NCBI GenBank assembly: GCA_002300355.1
Contig: NSGV01000002.1
Location: 744,001 to 808,000 of the forward strand
DNA: 64,000 bases
Source: Streptomyces sp. TLI_235
GTDB lineage: Bacteria > Actinomycetota > Actinomycetes > Streptomycetales > Streptomycetaceae
Reading direction: 5' to 3'
Under the pieces are notes generated by a model, which saw nothing but the letters and a program-made list of their open reading frames with translations, did no database searches and was not told where the DNA came from. The position numbers and the translations under genes are program-made. Shown here piece after piece: positions 32,672-41,296 of the stretch. Positions within the stretch are counted from its first letter, which is position 1. Each line of letters starts with the position of its first letter.

Positions 32672-33231
32672 ATCACCAGTATTGCTACTAGGAGCTGTCT
32701 TGCGGGACTCGCGGGTCCTGCCGTATCGGGGCTCCAGGACTTGCCGACCGTCCTGCCACCGCGCCCCGAACGCGGTACGCAAGGTTGCTCGACAGCCTTG
32801 AAGGTCACACGGGCGGCATCAAATCGCTCTCGCTGATGGTGTACGTCAGCAGTGGGTAGATGAAGTCCGTTTCATTGTTCTCACGGCGCCGCAGCCGGTA
32901 GAACTCGTGCCTCTGCTCATCGTCGGCCGACATGAGGCGCGCACCCTGCGGCAGGTATGCATGTCCGTCGCGGAACCGGACAAAGGTCTTTGACGTTCGA
33001 AAGGTTACACCCAACCATTGATTGTCCGGCATCGGGACGGGCGCGTCCAATACTATTTTGTGCCTGAGTCGCCGATTCGAGTCGACAGAAAACGCGACGG
33101 CACTGTTGTGGGTGAGGGGGATCTCGAAATTCTCGCCGCCGGACCCCTTTGATTCGAAGATCAGCTTCCTCGGCGGGCTCGCTTCGGGACGTTGATAGCA
33201 GGAGAAGACCGCAATAAACGACTCGCCGGCC

Positions 33232-34630
33232 CAGGGGCATTGCATGATCGCGGTCTGTCCGGATTGATCACGTGAGGCCGAGGATTCGCAGGGGCCGGGT
33301 GTAGTCGCGGCCGGTGTGGCGGAGGGCGGCGGCGATGTTGGTGTGGCCGTTCTGACGGAAGATGCTGATGGCGAGGTTGCGTAGGCCGGCCATGGTGCGG
33401 GGCAGGTGGCCGGTGCGGACCTTGGAGGCGTCCTCGCGGAAGGTCCGGTCGCGGACGTGGTGCAGGAGGTTCTCGATGCCCCAGTGGCCCCTGATCCAGG
33501 TGGCGAGCTGGGCGGCGGTGGCGTCGTAGGTGTCCAGGCTGGTGATCAGGTAGACCCGTTCGATGGTGAGCTTCCCGGTCGAGCGGTCGCGGCGCCATCG
33601 GACGATCTGGATCGCCTGGCGGGCGCCGGGATAGTCGAGGTGGTGGAAGGCGGCGGTCTTGAGCCGGCGGATCTCGTCGCGGTGGTGGGCCCGGTCGCGG
33701 GTGCGGTAGTCCAGCCGGATGTCCGCCCAGGGCAGCGTTTTGACCTGGGCATACAGCCCGGGGTGGTTCTTCTTCACGATGGCCAAGTAGTGGGCGCCGC
33801 GCTCGCGGAGGTACGTGCCGTGGGCGTGCTGGGTGTGCAGGGCATCGCCGGTGATCACGGTGTCGGTCAGGTCGATGCTGTCCAGCAGCGGGGCGAAGGC
33901 GGGGATCTCGTTGCTCTTGGAGGCGACCTGCCGCTGGGCCAGGACCACGCCGTGGTGGCCCATCGCGGCCAGCAGCTGGATCGCGGTGCTCGTGACGGTG
34001 CGCGAGCCGCGGACCGTCTTGCCGTCGACCGCGATCGCCCGCAGCACCGGCTTCGCCGACCGCTCGGACTCACCCGGGTGTACCCCTCTGGCCTGTAGGA
34101 ATGCCCCGATGGCAGCGTCCAGTGCGTCGCCGTCCAGCCGCTGGAGTAGGCGCCGGACGGTCGCCGGGTGAGGGACGGGACGGACACCGGTGAGCGGATC
34201 GGCCGGGAAGTCGAGGATCTCCAAGGCCGACTGCGGGGCGTCCGCTATCCACTCCCCGATCGCGATGAGGGAACGGGCGCCGGCCAGCACGGCCGAAGCT
34301 GCCGCGCACAGCAGGGGGAGCATCGGATACCGCCGCCCCCGCCGACCGCGTGGGTCGGGCACCCAGATCAGGAAGCGCCGCAGGTCAGCGGCATCCTGTC
34401 GGGTGACAACGCGATTCTGGAGGGCCAGGTGTCCCAGCCCGGCGGGCATGGGCGATGATGTTCGGGCAGGCACGGTCTCGCTCGGTTCTCATGGGTCTCG
34501 ACAACCACATGATCACCGGCACCGTGCCTGCACTGCGTTCCGGGGAACAACCATGTCCAGAACGAGACATGACGTCACATCACGCCCGAGATCGGCGAAC
34601 CGGACCGATCTCGAACTTGCAATGCCCCTG
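33232..34630 (-). mobile_element. ISAs1-family element (1399 bp) with 10-bp target duplication
   Basis: Both ends carry CAGGGGCATTGCA as inverted repeats (33232 onward; 34630 backward). CTCGCCGGCC flanks it on both sides (33222-33231, 34631-34640). Confidence 0.93.
33268..34473 (-). CDS. ISAs1-family transposase
   Basis: 401 aa, full length for the family (H-repeat associated, DDE_Tnp_ISAs1). The N-terminal DDE_Tnp_1-associated region (DLRRFLIWVPDPRGRRGRRY) is followed by AIAVDGKTVRGSR (first Asp), VITGDALHTQHAHG (second Asp) and IRGHWGIENLLHHVRDRTFREDAS (catalytic Glu region, HW-IEN-LHWVRDVTF-ED signature). The gene is intact, so the element may be mobile. Confidence 0.95.
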   Translation of the reverse strand: MPARTSSPMPAGLGHLALQNRVVTRQDAADLRRFLIWVPDPRGRRGRRYPMLPLLCAAASAVLAGARSLIAIGEWIADAPQSALEILDFPADPLTGVRPVPHPATVRRLLQRLDGDALDAAIGAFLQARGVHPGESERSAKPVLRAIAVDGKTVRGSRTVTSTAIQLLAAMGHHGVVLAQRQVASKSNEIPAFAPLLDSIDLTDTVITGDALHTQHAHGTYLRERGAHYLAIVKKNHPGLYAQVKTLPWADIRLDYRTRDRAHHRDEIRRLKTAAFHHLDYPGARQAIQIVRWRRDRSTGKLTIERVYLITSLDTYDATAAQLATWIRGHWGIENLLHHVRDRTFREDASKVRTGHLPRTMAGLRNLAISIFRQNGHTNIAAALRHTGRDYTRPLRILGLT

Positions 34631-34967
34631 CTCGCCGGCCAGATCGAGGGCTTGGTCGGAATGACTGCCCATGGTTCTGTAGGCGTTCGTGTAGCTCTCG
34701 ATGAGAGCGTTGTTGAAGCCGACCGGAGGCGCCGCACGATCTTGAATCAGTTGCGCCAGCAGTTCGTGCACCGACTGGAAACGCTGCGCCGGACTGCTGT
34801 ATCGAGTGGTAGTACGTACGAGAGGCACATCGCCCGCCTGGTCAATCTTGGTAAGCACCGCGCCTCGTCGGCCTTTTCCTACGTCTTCCAAACGAGCCGA
34901 CACGGACAGCTCCGCAAAGAGATTCTCCTCGATCGGCAAAGCGTACGAGAGAATCTCGTCCGAGATC

Positions 34968-36146
34968 CTAGACCCGGGGGGCAACATAGTCTCCCGTGTT
35001 CATGCTGAAGAGAAATCCGTCGCCATAGTCAACGAAGGACGAGGTCCTGTTCTCCTCGGCGTACAGCCTGCGCAGCTCGTCCATGTCGGCCGGCGTGGGC
35101 CGCCCCAGCTCCACCAGATCTCCGGCCACTTTGAGGAACGTGCGGCCGTCCACGTGAACGGCTTCGGCGCTCGAACAGCGCACCACGTATCCCAGGCGGG
35201 TCGGGAGCAACTCGGCATCCAACATTGAGGGCCGGATTTCGTGCGTACACAGGCGGTTGGTGGACAGCGGCATGAAGAACACGGAGCCGGGGTAGAGAGT
35301 CACGGTGAACTGCGGGGGGAGCACGACCCCGCCCCGTTCTTCGGCCGGCTCCTTGAGGCGGAAGTGGAGCCTGGTCAGCCCACTGGCGCCCTTCACCCCG
35401 TAGTCGAAGGCGTCTTCGGCCAGGGGCTGCAGGTTGTCGAGCCGGTCATAGAAGGTGCAGAAGGCCATGATGCCGTTGACGGGCATGTCCTTGGTCTTGT
35501 CGGCATGGGCCGAGATCTTGGCCTTCGACTGCTTGCGCTCGGCCGTGGCAAGGGTGTTGTGGTAGATCTGAGCAAGAACGTGATTCAGCGGTGCCTGGTT
35601 CCGGAAGACGGCAGCGGCCTCGCGGTTCAGAGCCTCGACGATGCGCGTGTCGGTCGGGCGAAAACCCTCAGTCGGCCCCGAGAGATTCGTGGAGCACCGG
35701 AGCAGGCGGAAATGCAGTTCGTCACCGCTTCGCATGACGGGTGTCAGATAGATTCCGCTGCGATGGGCTGTTCCAGGCTTGGTGGACTCCGTCAGGGACT
35801 GGAACGCGTGCTCCGCACGGATCCGCCCGAAGTGATCGGCGCCGAGTCCGAAAAAGCGTCGATAGTACACGCCGACGCCGTGTACGCGGATGGGAACTCG
35901 GCCGAGATCGACGAGGGCCCAAGGTTCGTCGGCACCTTCGCGGTAACCGTGTGAAAGCTCCCGGATGACGAATACCCGGGCGGCCGCATGCAGGTGGTGG
36001 CCGCTGATCCCGGACATGTTGCCACACAGGTACACGGTCTTCTGCTTGAGGTCGGGCGAACCGGAAGCAAGGTCCTCCGGCGTGATCACGGACCCGAAGA
36101 AGTCCCTGATCAAGTCATTGTCGTGCAACACCGAAGGCGCAACCAA
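34968..36146 (-). CDS. 2OG-Fe(II) oxygenase-like protein, possibly 5'-truncated by IS3
   Basis: 392 aa from a TTG at 36146. The core shows LNHVLAQIYHNTLATAERKQ, KISAHADKTKDMP (HxD ligands near residue 218), NGIMAFCTFYD, TVTLYPGSVFFMPLSTN, CTHEIRPSML (distal His near residue 303) and LPTRLGYVVRCSSAE (candidate 2OG Arg), a double-stranded beta-helix dioxygenase. The SAHADKTKDMP block recalls a eukaryote-like 2OGFeDO subgroup (recollection). The frame stays open upstream of 36146 toward the IS3 end at 36187, so the true N-terminus may be lost. It overlaps the AlkB-like gene, forming a two-oxygenase unit. Confidence 0.7.
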   Translation of the reverse strand: MVAPSVLHDNDLIRDFFGSVITPEDLASGSPDLKQKTVYLCGNMSGISGHHLHAAARVFVIRELSHGYREGADEPWALVDLGRVPIRVHGVGVYYRRFFGLGADHFGRIRAEHAFQSLTESTKPGTAHRSGIYLTPVMRSGDELHFRLLRCSTNLSGPTEGFRPTDTRIVEALNREAAAVFRNQAPLNHVLAQIYHNTLATAERKQSKAKISAHADKTKDMPVNGIMAFCTFYDRLDNLQPLAEDAFDYGVKGASGLTRLHFRLKEPAEERGGVVLPPQFTVTLYPGSVFFMPLSTNRLCTHEIRPSMLDAELLPTRLGYVVRCSSAEAVHVDGRTFLKVAGDLVELGRPTPADMDELRRLYAEENRTSSFVDYGDGFLFSMNTGDYVAPRV

Positions 36147-36200
36147 GATGTTGCCCGCATCCTCGATTGAGCCTTCCCCCGGGACGTGGACACCGGAGTT

Positions 36201-37160
36201 TCATGCGGCGAGGGTGATCCTACGGGACGCCACGGTCTGCTGTTCGAATTGGACCGGGCTGAGGTAGCCGAGCGTGGAGTGGCGCCTTCGAACGTTGTAG
36301 AAGGAGATCCAGCGGAACACCTCCAGCCTCGCCTGATGCTGGCTGGTCCAGCGCACTCCGTGCATCAACTCCCTTTTCAGGGAGGCGAAGAAGCTCTCCG
36401 CTGCGGCGTTGTCATAACTGGAGCCGACCCGTCCCGTGCTCCGTTGGACACCGTGGCGCCGGCAGAGTCTCGCGAACTCGGCCGAGCCGTATTGCGAGCC
36501 CCTGTCCGAGTGGAAGATCACGCCGTCGACCCGGCCGCCGCGGGTGGCCACCGCGGCCCCCAGGGCATCGGCGACCAGCTCGGTGCGCATGTGGTCGGCC
36601 AGCGACCAGCCCACCAGGCGACGCGAGTGCAGGTCGATGACGGTGGCCAGGAACATCCACGAGCCACCGACCGGCAGATACGTGATGTCGCCGACCCACC
36701 GGGTATCGGGCTCCGTCGCCGTGAAGTCGCGTCCGATCAGGTCCGGTGCCGGTGGCGCGCTCCTGTCCTGAACGGTTGTTCGGCAGCGTTTGCGCAGGTA
36801 GCGGCCGATGATGCCGTGCTCGCGCATCAGGCGGGCTATCCGCTTGCGGTTGACCACGAGGCCCTGGGCCCGCAGCTCGGCGTGCACCCTCGGCACCCCG
36901 TAAGCCCCGCGTGTCTCCCGGTGGACCTTGCGGATCTCGGCCACCAGCGCCGCCTCCGCCGCCGCTCGATCGGCACGGACCCGGACACCGGCCCGCCAGG
37001 CGTAGTACCCGGAACGGGCGACGCCAAGAACCTTGCACAGCCGCTGGACGCCGAACTCGGCGGCATGAGCGGAGATGAAGTCCCAGCGGCGGGCCCTCAC
37101 TTCATCTCCCGCGCGAAATACGCTGCTGCCCGGCGAAGGATCTCCTTCTCGACCTGCCAC
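36201..37160 (-). CDS. IS3-family transposase OrfB (rve/DDE domain)
   Basis: 319 aa in this frame, overlapping OrfA at 37097-37160, so an OrfAB fusion by -1 frameshifting is expected as in other IS3 elements. Features: HTH_21 region (RETRGAYGVPRVHAELRAQG), then the integrase core with WVGDITYLPV (first Asp), VIFHSDRGSQYGS (second Asp), SYDNAAAESFFASLKREL (Glu), closing YNVRRRHSTLGYLSPVQFEQ. All catalytic residues are present. Confidence 0.93.
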   Translation of the reverse strand: MAGREGDPSPGSSVFRAGDEVRARRWDFISAHAAEFGVQRLCKVLGVARSGYYAWRAGVRVRADRAAAEAALVAEIRKVHRETRGAYGVPRVHAELRAQGLVVNRKRIARLMREHGIIGRYLRKRCRTTVQDRSAPPAPDLIGRDFTATEPDTRWVGDITYLPVGGSWMFLATVIDLHSRRLVGWSLADHMRTELVADALGAAVATRGGRVDGVIFHSDRGSQYGSAEFARLCRRHGVQRSTGRVGSSYDNAAAESFFASLKRELMHGVRWTSQHQARLEVFRWISFYNVRRRHSTLGYLSPVQFEQQTVASRRITLAA

Positions 37161-37390
37161 TCCCGCTCGGCCTTTCGCAACCGGGCGAGCTCGGCCCGCT
37201 CGTCCGCGCTCAGGGCCTGCTCGGTCGCAGTCGGCTCGGCGTCGGCGGCCCGCACCCAGTTCCGCAGGGTCTCGTGGTTGACCCCGATCTCCCTCGCGAC
37301 CGCCGCGAACGTGCGCCGGCCCTCCGAGGCCCGGTACAGCGCGACGGCATCACGACGGAACTCGTCCGAGTACTTCGACGGACGTCCCAC
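37097..37390 (-). CDS. IS3-family OrfA (HTH protein)
   Basis: 97 aa from GTG at 37390, preceded by GGAAGGGAAG. VGRPSKYSDEFRRDAVALYR opens a HTH_Tnp_1 domain (AAVAREIGVNHETLRNWVRA), followed by a leucine-zipper-like stretch (LARLRKAEREWQVEKEILRR) and the typical end AAAYFAREMK. Confidence 0.92.
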   Translation of the reverse strand: MGRPSKYSDEFRRDAVALYRASEGRRTFAAVAREIGVNHETLRNWVRAADAEPTATEQALSADERAELARLRKAEREWQVEKEILRRAAAYFAREMK

Positions 37391-37438
37391 CTGGACTTCC
37401 CTTCCTGGATCTACAAAATCCAAGTGTCAGGGTGTCCA

Positions 37439-38039
37439 CGTCACGGGGCAAAGCTCAGATGCAGGCTTCTGCCAGCTCTTTTGTGCGCATCAAACGGTAC
37501 CTGCCATTCGCAGATCTTGGTGGATTGCTCAGAACCGCGGACATGGCAACGGCCCGCACGCTTTCATTTGCACTGCGAAGCGCAGACGAAGGAGGCGGAC
37601 CGTTGACCCTTGATGCTCTCACGGGGCCCGACAGCGGACAAACGGGTTCTGCCGCACAGGCGGTGTGCGGAGCTGCTCGGCGAGGTCGTGAGACCGGGCA
37701 GACAGCCCGCGGCGATCGGGCTGTACCAGTCGGTGATGCCGATGGTCTGTCTGACGCACAAAGAACCTCTCGCGAGCTGTACCAGCTCACCCACCGGCTC
37801 CCGCGAGCCGTCAGCCACCACAGACGGGCTGCGTCTCGAAGTCGACGTGCATCAGGCCGAAGCGCTGATGGAACCCCTCGGCCCGTCGAACAGTCATCGT
37901 GGACGCGACCATCTGCCGCCTGTCGGCTCCCACGCACGCCAGGCCCGAGGCGCCGCCGCTGATCACGACGAGTGCCTGGCTGGAGGTCTGCCATGACAGC
38001 AACGGGTTGCGCACAGCGTGCCGGGCAGTTTGCGGCCCT
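37439..38039. other. 600-bp stretch without an intact gene
   Basis: Contains GH1 copy C (37824-37890). Short open frames on both strands were inspected; none matched a known family or had a good start. Confidence 0.5.
37824..37890 (-). pseudogene. GH1 beta-glucosidase 3'-end fragment, copy C
   Basis: The reverse strand reads VRRAEGFHQRFGLMHVDFET before homology ends. It begins after the same TGTTCGACGGGCCGA junction as copies B and D but lacks the RTPK-SY segment. Confidence 0.65.
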
Positions 38040-38951
38040 TCAGTCTGAGGCCCCTTGCGGGAGTCCGCCAGGCCCGGGCGGCCCCGACACGGTGACGACT
38101 GGACACCGAGCGTGATGCAGGACACCCTGGCCGACGGACCCGAGGAGCTGCCCGGTGAAACCCCCGGCGCCCCGCGTGCCGACCACCAGGGCCAGGGCAT
38201 GCTTGGAGGCCTCGGCCAGGACGGCCACCGGATGTCCGCGCACCACCTCGTGCCTGAGGTCCACTTCCGGGTAGGGCTCCCGCCGCCCGGCGGCTACCTC
38301 TGCGAGCACGCGGCGCGACTCCTGCTCCACTCGGTACTCATCGGCCGCCGAGAGACGCGAAGGGTTCCAGGCGTACAGAGCGCGCAGCCGTGCGCCCCGC
38401 AGCGCCGCCGCTTCGAACGCGTAGTCTACGGCGTCCTGTGACGTTCGACTGCCGTCGACGCCGACGACGACGTACGCCGGCTGCTGGGTGATGTGCTCCG
38501 GGTCCCGGACGACCACTACCGGGCAGCTCGCATGCGCGATCAGCGGCAGAGTCACCGCCCCGGAGTGGAACACCTCCCGGACGCCGGAAAGCGGTCGTGA
38601 GCCGAGGACCAGCACCATGGCACGCTCGGCCTGCCGGTTGAGTACCTCGGCCGGGTCCCCCTCGATGAGCCGGGCTGACACCTGCAGGGTGGGGTGGCGT
38701 TCGCTGATGAACCGGGTCGCCTCGTGAAGCGCGTGCTCACCTGCGGTACGGAGTAGTCGGGCACGTTCGTGGAGTTCGGGCCAGAGCCGGGGCCAGCTGC
38801 CCTCCCGGGGTGCGGGTTTCCACGCCTCCACGACACGCACCGGCAGGTGGCGCCGGTTCGCCTCATCGGCCGCCCAGCCGAGCACCATGCGACTGGGGCG
38901 TTCGGGATCGACGCCGACCACAACGGGACGTTGTCCGTCGGGACTCATCAT
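38040..38951 (-). CDS. Tandem-domain universal stress protein (UspA family)
   Basis: 303 aa from ATG at 38951 (MMSPDGQRPVVVGVDPERPS), with GGAGGTGGG upstream. Two Usp domains: residues ~8-150 (VVVGVDPERPSRMVLGWAADEA, ending VVVVRD) and ~165-295 (VVVGVDGSRTSQDAVDYAFEA, VVGTRGAGGFTGQLLGSVGQGVLHHARCPVVTV). The second domain has the full ATP-binding G-2x-G-9x-G(S/T) motif; in the first it is degenerate (LGSRPLSGVREVFHSGAVTLPL). Such proteins respond to stress or dormancy in actinobacteria. A second, single-domain Usp gene lies at 41.3 kb. Confidence 0.93.
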   Translation of the reverse strand: MMSPDGQRPVVVGVDPERPSRMVLGWAADEANRRHLPVRVVEAWKPAPREGSWPRLWPELHERARLLRTAGEHALHEATRFISERHPTLQVSARLIEGDPAEVLNRQAERAMVLVLGSRPLSGVREVFHSGAVTLPLIAHASCPVVVVRDPEHITQQPAYVVVGVDGSRTSQDAVDYAFEAAALRGARLRALYAWNPSRLSAADEYRVEQESRRVLAEVAAGRREPYPEVDLRHEVVRGHPVAVLAEASKHALALVVGTRGAGGFTGQLLGSVGQGVLHHARCPVVTVSGPPGPGGLPQGASD

Positions 38952-39158
38952 GTTTCCCACCCACCTCCGCATCCGATCGGCTGGTCCCCGGCGACCGCGA
39001 CGCCTGCACGGTCACCGGGCGAGGAAACGAACATGCTTCCGCGGTGTTCCCGAGCTGCTCGGGCATCCGCCGGATCGCAGCGGAAAGAAACGGCCGGAAC
39101 GCTTGTGGCCACGAGATGGGATCGCGCCGCGACTACCACTTGGCGGAAACAACAAATA

Positions 39159-39188
39159 GGCCGCCTCCGCATCCCTGCGGAAACGGCC
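39159..39188 (-). terminator. Intrinsic terminator of module copy 1
   Basis: On the reverse strand GGCCGTTTCCGCA pairs with TGCGGAGGCGGCC (G-U pairs allowed) around a short loop, followed by TATTTGTTGTTT. Confidence 0.8.
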
Positions 39189-39259
39189 CACGCCCTGAAT
39201 GAACGCTCTACTGAACAACAGGATATGCACCTGCGGCCCCCGCCACCTCGGCAGTCCCG

Positions 39260-39340
39260 TTATCTGCCGACCGAAAGGCCGGCCTGGGATTTCGCGATTG
39301 CGAGTCGCAGAATCAGGGCTCCTGCTCCACTGTTCTGCAT
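39260..39340 (-). CDS. 26-residue peptide ORF, copy 1
   Basis: ATG at 39340 is preceded by GAGGAGGTGCAT. It encodes MQNSGAGALILRLAIAKSQ then AGLSVGR and stops with TAA at 39260. The middle is hydrophobic and Gly/Ala/Leu-rich. The second copy (60691-60771) encodes the same length with the same first part and stops with TGA. Too short to assign; the conserved ribosome site and terminator suggest it is expressed. Confidence 0.5.
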   Translation of the reverse strand: MQNSGAGALILRLAIAKSQAGLSVGR

Positions 39341-39451
39341 ATGCACCTCCTCGCGATCGTCCTACCGGTAAGTCCTCCGGCACCTTCCAGGTTACTCCGG
39401 CAAAGCGCGCAATCGGGCCTTTCAGCTGCACGAATAACGTCGCGTGGTTCA

Positions 39452-39896
39452 CCGCCGCAGCTGTCTGCCCGATCGAGCCGCCCGGGAAAGGCGCCGGCCG
39501 TGCGGCCGACAGCCCCACAGCGTCCAGACGAACCGGCTCCTGAGGTGAATCCGTTGCCGACACTCCGCGTTGCGCATTGCCGCCGGTCGCCCGCGAGGAC
39601 CGCCGGAACACCTCACCCGTTCTCTGGCGGTTCGCCACCGCGAAGGAGGCCGGGGACCGCAGCAGACGCTTCCGGGACAGCTGTCGGGCCGGGCTCAAGA
39701 GACGCCGCCGCAGCCCGCCTTCAAGGAGGCCTGCGTACGACCCGGTGGCGACCCGCCGGCCGCCCCCTGTCCGCCCGAGGCCGAGACTGTGGCGGGAGTA
39801 CGGTGGAAGAGCCCACCGTCCACGGCCTGCGGATTCCTGCGGTCCCCCGGCGGCAGCACCAGGCCGTCCTCAACGAGCCCATGGCAGGTGTTCGAC
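39452..39896. other. 445-bp stretch
   Basis: No intact gene, hairpin or repeat recognised. Confidence 0.5.
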
Positions 39897-40373
39897 ATGA
39901 CCGCGACCTTCGACCCCGCGTCTGCCCAGCCACCGGGGCAAGAACCGCCGGTCCGGCTCTCACTGACACCCGAGGGCGCCACTCCCGGTCGGCTGGACGG
40001 TGCCTGGTGGCCCCGCTCGCACGACCTCCTGCGCGAACTCCCCCCGCTGGCGGCAGCACTGGACCCCACATGGGGGAAGATCACCCGTGTCACCGTGAAT
40101 CCGACGCACTGGCCGGTCATCCCCCGGCGTGTCCCGGTCGCAGGCCACGTCATCCACGTCGGGTGGTTCGAACAGGAGCAGGACGCGGACCAGGTGATGG
40201 TGTGCTCCTTCGTCCCTCTGCGCCTGCAGCTCCTGGTGATTCCCCCCGAGGCCGAGGCCTCCGCCGCCGAGTGGCTGATGACAGCGGCGTCCGACCCGGC
40301 CAACACGCTCACCGGCACCGACCTCCTGACGGCTGCGGGTGCGCCGCCGGCGGACCCGCGCGCAGACGGATGA
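39897..40373 (+). CDS. DUF5994 family protein
   Basis: 158 aa from ATG at 39897 (MTATFDPASAQPPGQEPPVR). The family core is clear: RLSLTPEGATPGRLDGAWWPRSHDLLRELP, LAAALDPTWGKITRVTVNP, HVIHVGWFEQEQDADQVMVC, LRLQLLVIPPEAEASAAEWLM. DUF5994 proteins are small, cytosolic and common in streptomycetes, with no established function. A strong terminator follows at 40517-40550. Confidence 0.9.
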   Translation: MTATFDPASAQPPGQEPPVRLSLTPEGATPGRLDGAWWPRSHDLLRELPPLAAALDPTWGKITRVTVNPTHWPVIPRRVPVAGHVIHVGWFEQEQDADQVMVCSFVPLRLQLLVIPPEAEASAAEWLMTAASDPANTLTGTDLLTAAGAPPADPRADG

Positions 40374-40516
40374 GAGCGGTCGGCAGCGGACGACCCACGC
40401 GGCTCGCCGTCTGCCCCGACTCCGGCTCCTGCCGTCGGCGTCCACAACCGCCGGCACCCCGGATCGGGCGGACGGTTGAGCGGAGTGCCGCCCCTCCCAG
40501 GCTCGAATCCTGCATC

Positions 40517-40550
40517 GCCCGCGAACCGGCGCTTCGCGCCGGTCGCGGGC
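40517..40550 (+). terminator. Strong GC-rich hairpin after DUF5994
   Basis: GCCCGCGAACCGGCGC pairs with GCGCCGGTCGCGGGC (one bulge) around a TTC loop. No U-tract, as is common for high-GC actinomycete terminators. Confidence 0.7.
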
Positions 40551-40606
40551 GGTGAACGCCGGCCGGCACGCCGACAGGACCCGGCAGACCTCGAAGGAGG
40601 CCGAAG

Positions 40607-40768
40607 ATGGCCCTGGTGCTGTTCCTGATCATCCTGGCGATCGTGCTCGGCATCGTCGGCGTCGTTGCCGAGGGCCTGCTCTACCTGCCGTTCATCGGCA
40701 TCGCCGTGCTGATCATCGCCATCTCCGCCGTCCGGTTCCGGCACGGCGGCCGCTCCCCCAATCGTTGA
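40607..40768 (+). CDS. Small hydrophobic membrane protein (53 aa)
   Basis: ATG at 40607 has a perfect AAGGAGG seven bases upstream. The protein, MALVLFLIILAIVLGIVGVV then AEGLLYLPFIGIAVLIIAIS and RFRHGGRS, has two adjoining membrane segments and a basic tail, which places the C-terminus in the cytosol. Typical of small streptomycete hydrophobic proteins of unknown role. Confidence 0.8.
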   Translation: MALVLFLIILAIVLGIVGVVAEGLLYLPFIGIAVLIIAISAVRFRHGGRSPNR

Positions 40769-40819
40769 GCCGTCCGTCGGCGCACCCGCCATGCGAGTGC
40801 GCGGCGGACGCACCGATGG

Positions 40820-41119
40820 TCAGCGGAAGTACCCGGAACCGCTTCGCGCACAGGTGCCCGCGACCTGGAGCCACTCCGCGGGGCTGAAGCACGCCTCGAC
40901 CACCTGCGGAGCGTCCTCGAAGACGCGCAGGATCCGTAGCGCTCCATTCGGGTGCAGGTCGTACTCGTACGTGACGCCACCAGGTTCGTCCTGGTACTGC
41001 CTGTCCAGCGGCCCCGTGGACGGCTCCGCCGGCGACCGGGCCTCGGCCGGGCCGGCGCACGGACGCCGGGCGGGCGTGCGCTGGTGCCCGTGCACGGACA
41101 GGCGCAGGCTGAGAAGCAC
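40820..41119 (-). CDS. Hypothetical protein
   Basis: 99 aa from GTG at 41119; the start is uncertain (TTG at 41131 is also possible). The C-terminal half looks truly coding (GGVTYEYDLHPNGALRILRV, QVVEACFSPAEWLQVAGTC), while the N-terminal half is Arg/Pro-rich and may be out of frame or disordered. It is convergent with the small membrane protein gene. Family not recognised. Confidence 0.55.
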   Translation of the reverse strand: MLLSLRLSVHGHQRTPARRPCAGPAEARSPAEPSTGPLDRQYQDEPGGVTYEYDLHPNGALRILRVFEDAPQVVEACFSPAEWLQVAGTCARSGSGYFR

Positions 41120-41296
41120 ACGGGTTACCAAGCTCTGGTCAGGCCAGCTGGAACTACCGCCCTCGGCGACGGCCGAGCAGGGATCCGCAGTGGTTCAGGG
41201 TGCTCCGCGCACGCGGCGACCGAGCAAAACGCCCGCGACGTCCTCAATCCTCGCTCCGCAGAGATCGCGCCCCCGCCGAATCGCCGGAGGTCTCCG

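Larger units (their letters stand above)
31142..32685 (+). mobile_element. IS4-family element (1544 bp) with 8-bp target duplication
   Basis: Ends GCAATACCGGTGA (31142) and TCACCAGTATTGC (32685) are near-perfect inverted repeats (one mismatch). TACTAGGA flanks it on both sides (31134-31141, 32686-32693). It inserted at the right end of the decayed IS701 copy. Confidence 0.88.
32805..34987 (-). pseudogene. AlkB-like 2OG-Fe(II) oxygenase gene split by ISAs1
   Basis: Removing the ISAs1 element and one copy of its target duplication joins 34987-34631 to 33221-32805 in frame, giving 257 aa. The join reads SHSDQALDLAGE + SFIAVFSCYQRPEA. The restored protein shows NNALIESYTNAY, GSHSDQALDL (HxD iron ligands), SFIAVFSCYQ and RRLRHKIVLD (distal His) followed by TFRTSKTFVRF (2OG-binding Arg). 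This is the AlkB/2OG-Fe(II) double-stranded beta-helix layout. Base composition is lower in GC than its neighbours, suggesting acquisition. Its start overlaps the end of the upstream oxygenase gene by 20 bp. Confidence 0.75.
36187..37438 (-). mobile_element. IS3-family element (~1252 bp)
   Basis: Ends TGGACACC (36187) and GGTGTCCA (37438) form inverted repeats; symmetry extends 3 bp further out on each side. No 3-4 bp target duplication could be matched, so the flanks may have rearranged after insertion. Confidence 0.85.
39047..39451 (-). repeat. ~405-bp module, copy 1 (small ORF plus terminator)
   Basis: Closely similar throughout to 60478-60902 and in the same orientation. In transcription order on the reverse strand it holds a conserved leader, a small ORF (39260-39340), and a terminator hairpin (39159-39188). 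Confidence 0.85.

Noticed and set aside
36184..37441. Target-site duplication for the IS3 element
   Set aside because: The bases outside the inverted repeats (ACG / CGT) are inverse rather than direct repeats, and no 3-4 bp match was found further out.
37610..37996. Plus-strand frame starting MMLSRGPTADKRVLPHRRCA
   Set aside because: Looks partly protein-like but has no family match, no ribosome site, and its end runs antisense through the GH1 scrap.
40488..40515. tRNA-like T-loop sequence (GGCTCGAATCCTGC)
   Set aside because: No matching acceptor, D or anticodon stems could be drawn on either strand; the adjacent hairpin is a terminator.
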